A stretch of 64,000 bases of DNA, from NCBI RefSeq assembly GCF_007828215.1, contig NZ_VIUE01000021.1:1-64000 (forward strand). The letters are read 5' to 3'. Shown piece by piece: positions 58,284 through 64,000 of the stretch. Numbering within the stretch: position 1 is the stretch's first letter; each line of letters starts with the position of its first letter. A program made the position numbers and the translations under genes. The notes beneath the pieces are model-generated. The model worked only from the letters and a program-made list of their open reading frames with translations. It ran no database searches and was not told the origin of the DNA. The DNA is from Pseudomonas sp. SJZ074. Lineage in GTDB: Bacteria; Pseudomonadota; Gammaproteobacteria; Pseudomonadales; Pseudomonadaceae.

Positions 58284-60206
58284 ATGAATTCTTGGATCGC
58301 GAATATCAGCGTTATGCTCAAGTTGGCTTTGGGCTTTGCCGTTGTGCTGCTTCTGACCGCTGTCCTTGCCGCGACCGGCTGGTTCAGTCTGGGAAAAATG
58401 ATCGAGCGCACTGATCGAATGACCAGCATTACCGAACTCGGCAACCGTCTTGATGAGTTGCGCACGGCTCGCTTGCAATACCAGCTGGACAAGGGCGATG
58501 AACAAAAGGGGGCACTGATCCAGGCGGCGCTGGAGCAGTTTGTCGCCAAGCAGAAAAGCCTCGCAACCGAGTTGAAGAAACCTGACAACCTGAAAAAACT
58601 TGCGCTGATCGAGCAGGCCAGCGCGCAGTATCAAGTGGCACTGAATACGATGCGTGAGGCTTATCGCAAAGACGCAGCCATGCGCAAGGAGATGGGGGTC
58701 AATGCGGTCAAGGGGGGCGCGCTGATTGCCAAGGTCATCAATGACGTAGAAGCAATGCCTGCTTCGGATGAGCGACGTTTCGAGTTGTACAGGATCATCC
58801 TCAAGGCCAAGGAGGACGTGGCGTTGGTGCGCTATGAAGTGCGTGGCTACACCGGCAACCCCAACAGCGCCACCGAACAAGCCGCCAGCCGCCAGATCGA
58901 AAATACGCTCAAGGGCATTGAAACCCTCAACGGCGCTTTCGGCCCGGCCTATGCCGACACCATCAAGCAGCTGGAAACCGCACTGATTGCTTACCGCCGT
59001 TCGGTGCAGGACTTCACCGCCAGCAACCAGGCCATTGGCAAGGCTGTGCAGGACACCATCGACTTGGGTGGCACCATTACCCGTCTGTCTGAAGAAATGT
59101 ATGCCAGCCAACTGGTCTCCCGTGACGAAGACAGCGCCCAGGCCCGCATCCTGCAACTGAGCTGTACTGCCTTGGCGATGCTGTTGGGGATTCTTGCGGC
59201 CATGATCATCACTCGCCAGATTACGCGGCCGTTGCAGGACACATTGGCTGTGGTCGATCGCATTGCAGCAGGCGACCTCACGCAAGACATGGTCGTGACC
59301 CGTCGTGATGAACTGGGTGTCTTGCAGCAAGGTATCCAGCGCATGGGCGCCACGTTGCGCGACTTGATCGGTGGCATCCGCGATGGCGTCACTCAGATCG
59401 CCAGCGCCGCCGAAGAGTTATCGGCCGTCACCGAGCAGACCAGCGCCGGGGTTAATAGTCAGAAGACCGAGACCGACCAGGTGGCTACCGCCATGCACGA
59501 AATGTCGGCCACCGTGCATGAAGTCGCGCGTAATGCCGAACAGGCTTGCACGGTTGCCTCAGAGGCCGATGCACAGGCGCGTATTGGCGACCAGGTTGTC
59601 GCGCAGGCCATCGTTCAGATCGAGCGCTTGGCCAGCGAAGTCGGGCGCTCCGTCGACGCCATGGATGAGTTGGAACAAGAAAGCGCACGCATCGGCAAGA
59701 TCATGGACGTGATCAAGGCGGTGGCTGAGCAGACCAACTTGCTGGCCCTTAACGCCGCCATTGAGGCTGCCCGCGCGGGTGACGCCGGGCGCGGATTTGC
59801 CGTGGTCGCCGACGAAGTACGTGGGCTGGCCCAGCGTACCCAGCATTCCACCGAAGAGATTGAAAGCCTGGTGGCGGGCTTGCAGAACGGCACACGCCAG
59901 GTGTCGAGCATCATGCGAAATAGCCGCGAACTGACCGATAGCAGCGTGGAATTGGCCGGCAAGGCTGGCGTCTCTCTGGGCAACATCACCCAGGCGGTTT
60001 CTGGCATCCAGGCCATGAACCAGCAGATTGCCGCTGCTGCGGTGCAACAAAGCTCGGTGGCCGAGGACATCAGCCGCAGTATCCTGAGCGTGCGCGATGT
60101 GTCCGAACAGACCGCCTCGGCCAGCGAAGAAACCGCCGCTTCCAGCGTCGAGCTGGCGCGCCTGGGTAACCAGTTGCAGCAACTGGTCAGTCACTTCAAA
60201 GTGTAA
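58284..60206 (+). CDS. Methyl-accepting chemotaxis protein with helical bimodular (HBM) domain
   Basis: This encodes 640 residues. The first membrane segment is at about 12-32. A long all-helical periplasmic domain spans about 40-285, the size and character of HBM domains. The second membrane segment is at about 290-310, followed by HAMP ('ITRPLQDTLAVVDRIAAGDL') and a signalling domain with the 'EQTNLLALNAAIEAARAGD' tip. HBM receptors such as McpS bind TCA-cycle acids. Next to nuo and aceA, this fits a receptor for organic acids, possibly malate-like, but the ligand is inferred. AAGGAATG precedes the start. Confidence 0.88.
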   Translation: MNSWIANISVMLKLALGFAVVLLLTAVLAATGWFSLGKMIERTDRMTSITELGNRLDELRTARLQYQLDKGDEQKGALIQAALEQFVAKQKSLATELKKPDNLKKLALIEQASAQYQVALNTMREAYRKDAAMRKEMGVNAVKGGALIAKVINDVEAMPASDERRFELYRIILKAKEDVALVRYEVRGYTGNPNSATEQAASRQIENTLKGIETLNGAFGPAYADTIKQLETALIAYRRSVQDFTASNQAIGKAVQDTIDLGGTITRLSEEMYASQLVSRDEDSAQARILQLSCTALAMLLGILAAMIITRQITRPLQDTLAVVDRIAAGDLTQDMVVTRRDELGVLQQGIQRMGATLRDLIGGIRDGVTQIASAAEELSAVTEQTSAGVNSQKTETDQVATAMHEMSATVHEVARNAEQACTVASEADAQARIGDQVVAQAIVQIERLASEVGRSVDAMDELEQESARIGKIMDVIKAVAEQTNLLALNAAIEAARAGDAGRGFAVVADEVRGLAQRTQHSTEEIESLVAGLQNGTRQVSSIMRNSRELTDSSVELAGKAGVSLGNITQAVSGIQAMNQQIAAAAVQQSSVAEDISRSILSVRDVSEQTASASEETAASSVELARLGNQLQQLVSHFKV

Positions 60207-60211
60207 AAAAA

Positions 60212-60245
60212 ACGGCAAAAAAAAGCCCCGAACCAGTCGGGGCTT
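60212..60245 (-). terminator. Terminator of aceA
   Basis: AAGCCCCG-N7-CGGGGCTT at 60223-60245 is followed on the minus strand by a run of T (the A-run at 60215-60224 on the plus strand), 58 bases past the aceA stop. It may also slow plus-strand transcription from the chemoreceptor, whose stop is 17 bases away. Confidence 0.85.
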
Positions 60246-60303
60246 CAAATCGTCGGCTTTGCGGTTAGTTTTTATCCGGTCCGCAAGGGCCGTTACTCAT
60301 CGA

Positions 60304-61629
60304 TCAGTGGAACTGCTCTTCTTCGGTCGAGCCGGTCAGTGCGGTCACCGACGAAGCGCCGCCCTGGATCACGGTGGTCATGTCGTCGAAGTAGCCGGTG
60401 CCCACTTCCTGTTGGTGAGCCACGAAGGTGTAGCCTTTCGCGGCGTCGGCGAACTCCTGCTCCTGCAGCTTCACATAGGCGGTCATGTCGTTGCGGGCGT
60501 AGTCGTGCGCCAGGTTGAACATGCTGTGCCACATGTTGTGAATGCCGGCCAGGGTGATGAATTGGTGCTTGTAGCCCATGGCGGACAGTTCGCGCTGGAA
60601 TTTGGCGATGGTCGCGTCGTCCAGGTTTTTCTTCCAGTTGAAGGAAGGCGAGCAGTTGTACGACAGGATCTGGTCCGGGTATTCCTTTTTGATCGCTTCG
60701 GCGAAGCGACGAGCTTCGTCCAGGTCCGGTTTGGCGGTTTCGCACCAGATCAGGTCGGCGTACGGCGCGTAGGCCAGGCCACGAGCGATGGCCTGGTCGA
60801 GACCGGCGCGCACCTTGTAGAAGCCTTCCTGAGTGCGGGTACCTGTCACGAACGGCTGGTCGTACGGGTCGCAGTCGGAAGTCAGCAGGTCAGCGGCGTT
60901 GGCGTCGGTACGGGCCAGGATGATGGTCGGTACACCAGCAACGTCGGCGGCCAGACGGGCAGCGGTCAGCTTCTGCACGGCTTCCTGGGTCGGTACCAAT
61001 ACCTTGCCGCCCATGTGGCCGCATTTCTTCACCGAGGCCAGTTGGTCTTCGAAGTGAACGCCGGCGGCGCCTGCTTCGATCATGCTCTTCATCAGCTCGT
61101 AGGCGTTCAGGACGCCGCCGAAACCGGCTTCGGCGTCAGCCACGATCGGTGCGAAGTAGTCGATGTAGCCTTCATCGCCTGGATTCTTGCCGGCTTTCCA
61201 CTGGATCTGGTCGGCGCGACGGAACGAGTTGTTGATGCGCTTGACCACGGTCGGAACCGAATCCACCGGGTACAGCGATTGGTCGGGGTACATCGACTCG
61301 GCGGAGTTGTTGTCCGCGGCCACTTGCCAGCCCGACAGGTAGATCGCCTGGATGCCGGCCTTGACTTGCTGTACGGCCTGGCCGCCGGTCAGGGCGCCCA
61401 TGCAGTTGACGAAATCTTTCTCGGGACGGAAGGCTGGCTTGGCGCCCTGGGTCACCAGGTTCCACAGCTTTTCGGCGCCCATTTTCGCAAAGGTGTGCTC
61501 AGGTTGAACCGAGCCACGCAGGCGGACGACGTCAGCAGCGGAATAATTGCGCTTCACGCCTTTCCAGCGTGGGTTCTCAGCCCAGTCTTTTTCAAGGGCT
61601 GCAATTTGCTGTTCGCGTGTCAGTGCCAT
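60304..61629 (-). CDS. aceA: Isocitrate lyase
   Basis: This encodes 441 residues. The catalytic signature is complete: 'KKCGHMGGKVLVP' with the active Cys. 'GWQVAADNNSAESMYPDQSL' and 'PIVADAEAGFGGVLNAYELM' bind substrate and metal, and 'NCSPSFNWKKNLDD' closes the site. It cleaves isocitrate to glyoxylate and succinate, opening the glyoxylate shunt for growth on acetate or fatty acids. The start has GAGG upstream. A long leader and an upstream palindrome suggest regulation. Confidence 0.97.
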   Translation of the reverse strand: MALTREQQIAALEKDWAENPRWKGVKRNYSAADVVRLRGSVQPEHTFAKMGAEKLWNLVTQGAKPAFRPEKDFVNCMGALTGGQAVQQVKAGIQAIYLSGWQVAADNNSAESMYPDQSLYPVDSVPTVVKRINNSFRRADQIQWKAGKNPGDEGYIDYFAPIVADAEAGFGGVLNAYELMKSMIEAGAAGVHFEDQLASVKKCGHMGGKVLVPTQEAVQKLTAARLAADVAGVPTIILARTDANAADLLTSDCDPYDQPFVTGTRTQEGFYKVRAGLDQAIARGLAYAPYADLIWCETAKPDLDEARRFAEAIKKEYPDQILSYNCSPSFNWKKNLDDATIAKFQRELSAMGYKHQFITLAGIHNMWHSMFNLAHDYARNDMTAYVKLQEQEFADAAKGYTFVAHQQEVGTGYFDDMTTVIQGGASSVTALTGSTEEEQFH

Positions 61630-62121
61630 GGAAATAAACCTCGTCGCATCGTCGGGTGTGGAAGATTCCTGCTCCTGCCGATTCGCCAGTCATTGGCGAA
61701 GAAGGCTGCTCGCTGGCCAGGGGGCCGGGCGTACAAGTCGGTTCAGGCGGGGAGGCGACGGGATGAACGATGGGCTCGAGGGGAAAGTGAGCAGGTAGAG
61801 GCGGACTGCGGGCGCATTCGGGCGTCGTGGGCCCTGGTACGAACTCAGAGTGATGCCGGGTTACCTAGTTACGCTTCCGTCCCTCGGGACAACTTCGTTC
61901 CAGTCGCAACCTCGTCAAACACACCTTGTGGGCAGTACAGACACGGATCGGCTTGCGGGGTAGGTGCAAGCGGCGACCCGAAGGCCCTTGCCAGGGCCCC
62001 TGATTAGCGGGAGCGAGGCCATCATGCCTTCGGTTTTTTGGCTCGTCAAACGTTTTGTAGTGCTTTTTTTCAAGCACTACATCTTTGGTCTAATACGACT
62101 CATCAGTCAGTTTTTGGTGCT
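61630..62121 (-). promoter_or_regulatory. Upstream region of aceA: long leader and candidate promoter
   Basis: No gene is supported in these 492 bases. On the aceA strand TTGACG (62049-62044) lies 17 bases from CATGAT (62026-62021), a fair sigma-70 pair. If used, it gives a leader of about 380 bases. GC-rich inverted segments at 61985-62005 could fold in that leader. Just upstream of the -35 sits the palindrome at 62056-62081. Confidence 0.45.
62056..62081. promoter_or_regulatory. Palindrome next to the aceA promoter (candidate operator)
   Basis: TGTAGTGCTT and AAGCACTACA form perfect 10-base arms around a six-base centre. They lie six bases upstream of the candidate -35. Pseudomonas aceA is under RpiR-family control (RccR, relative of HexR), which uses palindromic sites. 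Assigning this site to RccR is inference. Confidence 0.5.
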
Positions 62122-62883
62122 TCAGTTCAGGGTATCGACCTTAACCCGCAGAATCATGTCGTCGCGGCCTTGTGTCGAGTAGCTGCGGGTCAGGCCCTGT
62201 TTATCGGCCTGAGTCTGGCGATTCACGCCGGCCAAGGTGATCCATTCGCCCAGTCGGCCGCTGACCGTCGTGTCGGTGCTTTGAACGTTCACTACATCGG
62301 GACGTTCCTGGCTCATGCGGTCACGGTTGGTACTGATGCTCAGATGAACGGTCTCGCCGGTGACGCTCGCCGTGACATAGAAACCCTGAGTGACATTGCG
62401 GTATTCGGTCTGGCTTTGCATGCGCCCATAGGTGTCGGTCTGGCTGCTGGTGAACGGTACGCTCTGGCCCACCTGGATCAGCGCCGGCTGGCCTTCGCTG
62501 GCCTGCACCTGTTGCACGCCACCGTCACGGCTGGCCGTGCTGCGGTTGATGATGCGGGTCTGGCCGGGGGCGGCGCCGTTGATGGAGTAACCCTGGTCGC
62601 CTTGCAGGTTGTTCTCGTTGGTGTCGACCGTGATCAGCAGGCGCTTGGGCGCGGTGTCCAATTGCGCGAGGAATTCCCGCAGCTCTTCGATCTTGCCCGG
62701 GGCGGCGTTGACGATCAGTTGATTGCCATAGGCGCTGACCTGGCCGTCCTTGCCGATGAAGTTCTGCGCCACCGGAAGCAGGTCGGCGCTGGTGCGGTAG
62801 TTCAATGGCACGATTTGCGTGTCGGCCATGACCGACAGGCTACAACCGAGCAGCAGGGTGGCCAGGAGGGTGCGTAGCGACAT
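62122..62883 (-). CDS. Short secretin-like exported protein
   Basis: The start MSLRTLLATL at 62883 gives 253 residues with a signal peptide ending SVMAD; 'LLLGC' could also be a lipobox. Residues 25-95 resemble a secretin N1-type module ('VPLNYRTSADLLPVAQNFIG', 'NQLIVNAAPGKIEELREFLA', 'QLDTAPKRLLITVDT'). The C-terminal part ('FYVTASVTGETVHLSI', 'DTTVSGRLGEWITLAGV') recalls a fragment of the secretin beta domain but is too short to form a pore. There are no type II or IV genes nearby. Function unknown. Confidence 0.7.
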   Translation of the reverse strand: MSLRTLLATLLLGCSLSVMADTQIVPLNYRTSADLLPVAQNFIGKDGQVSAYGNQLIVNAAPGKIEELREFLAQLDTAPKRLLITVDTNENNLQGDQGYSINGAAPGQTRIINRSTASRDGGVQQVQASEGQPALIQVGQSVPFTSSQTDTYGRMQSQTEYRNVTQGFYVTASVTGETVHLSISTNRDRMSQERPDVVNVQSTDTTVSGRLGEWITLAGVNRQTQADKQGLTRSYSTQGRDDMILRVKVDTLN

Positions 62884-63036
62884 TCCATTTCTCCGCGAGA
62901 CAAAGGCTTGATATTGCCAGTTTGTCGGCCCAGGGTGGGGCAAGTTGAATGATAGACGGCAAAACGCCCCGGCATCGGGGATGGCGGGGCGTTTTGATGT
63001 GAGCTGAGTGATTACTTTGTGGCGAGGGGATTTGTG

Positions 63037-63462
63037 TCAGGCCGAGTGTCGCACCATGTCCACATGGGGAATCCCGGCTTCCAGGAATTCCTCGCTGACC
63101 ACGGCAAAGCCCAGTCGCTCATAGAACGGCGTGGCATGCACCTGGGCGCTGAGCATCTGTTGCTTGAGCCCGCGTTTTTCGGCTTCGGCGATGACTGCAT
63201 GCAACAGCGCGTCGCCCACCTTCAGACCGCGCCAGTCCTTGAGCACCGAGACCCGGCCAATGTGACCGTCGGTCAGCAGGCGGGCGGTGCCGATGGGGAA
63301 GTCGCCTTCGAAGGCGAGGAAATGCACCGCGCCCTGATCGTCGGCGTCCCATTCCAGCTCGGGCGGGACGGACTGCTCGACAATGAATACGCTCTCACGA
63401 ATGCGCCGGATCTCGGCGTTTTCCTTTTGCCAGTCTGCGACACGAACGTGGATTTTATTCAT
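63037..63462 (-). CDS. GNAT-family N-acetyltransferase
   Basis: The start MNKIHVRVADWQ at 63462 gives 141 residues. The acetyl-CoA loop is 'IGRVSVLKDWRGLKVGDALL' (motif A, about residues 70-90), and 'QVHATPFYERLGFAVVSEEF' is motif B. A longer frame reaches 63498, but that part belongs to the upstream gene's end. It overlaps that gene by eight bases, so the two are probably cotranscribed. The substrate is unknown. Family members acetylate small amines or protein N-termini. Confidence 0.85.
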   Translation of the reverse strand: MNKIHVRVADWQKENAEIRRIRESVFIVEQSVPPELEWDADDQGAVHFLAFEGDFPIGTARLLTDGHIGRVSVLKDWRGLKVGDALLHAVIAEAEKRGLKQQMLSAQVHATPFYERLGFAVVSEEFLEAGIPHVDMVRHSA

Positions 63463-64000
63463 CGGCGAACCCCAGGCTGCCTTGCTTGACCAGCTCATGG
63501 ATCAGGCCGCGACCGTCTTCATCGGCCAGCCATGGGCTGAGGTTTTCAATGTGCAGGGCATCGGCCGCGCAGATCATTTTCAGTAGCTCGCGAAGCTTGC
63601 CCGGCAGGTAGCGGCTCTGGCCGCTGGCGAACAGCAGCAGGTCGTCATCGACTTCCGACCAGGCCAGGCGCGCGCTCGGGTTGCGGATGATCACGGCGCC
63701 CTGTTCCAGGCCGGCCAACAGGTCGTCCTCTTCCAGCTCGGGGCCTACCACCAATTCGGGGTAGCGCGGCTCCGTCATGAACTGGCCGAACCAGGTCAGC
63801 AGCAGGCGTTCGTCGCTCATGTGCTCGGCCAGCAGGCCCTTGAGGCGGTCGAGGGCGTCGTGTTGAATCTGGTGCGGATCGGCCACTGGGCGCGCATCGG
63901 CGTCGGTGTAGCGTTCTTCGTCCGGCAGGAACTGGCTGAGGAAGTCGGTGAAGTGGGTCAACACTTCGGCGGCGCTCGGTGCGCGGAAACCGACCGAGTA
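63455..64000 (-). CDS. roxA: Ribosomal protein uL16 3-hydroxylase-like cupin protein, C-terminal part (gene runs off the window)
   Basis: The frame is open to base 64000, reading 'YSVGFRAPSAAEVLTHFTDF' and on to the stop at 63455, so the window holds only the C-terminal 181 residues. The visible part matches the winged-helix C-terminal domain of RoxA/YcfD-type JmjC enzymes that hydroxylate an arginine in ribosomal protein L16. The Fe-binding HxD..H motif would lie beyond the window. It overlaps the GNAT gene by eight bases. Identity rests on the 'SVGFRAPS' end of the cupin and the length. Confidence 0.75.
   Translation of the reverse strand, partial: YSVGFRAPSAAEVLTHFTDFLSQFLPDEERYTDADARPVADPHQIQHDALDRLKGLLAEHMSDERLLLTWFGQFMTEPRYPELVVGPELEEDDLLAGLEQGAVIIRNPSARLAWSEVDDDLLLFASGQSRYLPGKLRELLKMICAADALHIENLSPWLADEDGRGLIHELVKQGSLGFADE

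Overview
This window is chromosomal DNA of a Pseudomonas, most likely of the P. fluorescens complex. The signs are: a 13-gene complex I operon with fused nuoCD, lying near aceA as in P. aeruginosa; GC-rich genes with Pseudomonas-type ribosome binding sites; and many REP/REPIN inverted repeats of the 'GTGGGAGC..GCTTGCTCGCG' and 'TGTGGCGAGGGGAT..' types. No rRNA, tRNA or CRISPR array was seen.

Layout. (1) 1-4.1 kb is the worn edge of a former mobile island. It holds small phage-like genes (one frameshifted), a 5' fragment of a DUF4011-type helicase protein abutting a frameshifted integrase remnant, an HxlR remnant, a nested inverted repeat, small membrane or coiled-coil proteins, and two related exported 110-residue proteins on either side of the scar. 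(2) 4.1-9.7 kb has a methyltransferase, then a TetR regulator coupled to a ProC-like reductase, a DgcA/StcD-type flavin demethylase and an orphan quaternary-amine binding protein. This looks like a betaine-use locus, and the two promoter regions share a half-site. (3) 9.7-15.4 kb has a MaoC hydratase, an AraC regulator, an aromatic-acid MFS transporter broken by a one-base frameshift, a nitroreductase and an acyl-CoA ligase, which resembles an organic-acid/CoA catabolic locus. (4) 15.5-26.4 kb has a dCache chemoreceptor, two GlxA-type AraC regulators, pirin, small unknown proteins, and two convergent winged-helix/NTPase regulators of very different length. (5) 26.6-33.5 kb has an alpha/beta hydrolase, a LysR-DoxX-ABM operon, a YtcJ-type amidohydrolase, a YcaC-type hydrolase and a second LysR, separated by REPINs. 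(6) 33.5-42.3 kb has hemerythrin, an FAD oxidoreductase and a complete tetronate (L-threonate/D-erythronate) pathway: ltnD-otnK-otnC-GntP permease-otnI plus a DeoR regulator. (7) 42.6-57.6 kb is the nuoA-N operon on the minus strand, ending in a strong terminator. (8) 57.6-64 kb has a Fur-box-like element, an HBM chemoreceptor, aceA with a long leader and an upstream palindrome, a short secretin-like protein, a GNAT acetyltransferase and the truncated end of a roxA-like hydroxylase gene.

The right third is conserved core metabolism: NADH oxidation, the glyoxylate shunt and chemotaxis probably towards organic acids. The left two thirds are accessory catabolic cassettes, each with its own regulator. 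I did not find a clearly new multi-gene system. The best leads are the shared TetR half-site, the structured nuoF-nuoG spacer, the Fur-like element upstream of nuoA, the aceA palindrome and the paired NTPase regulators.
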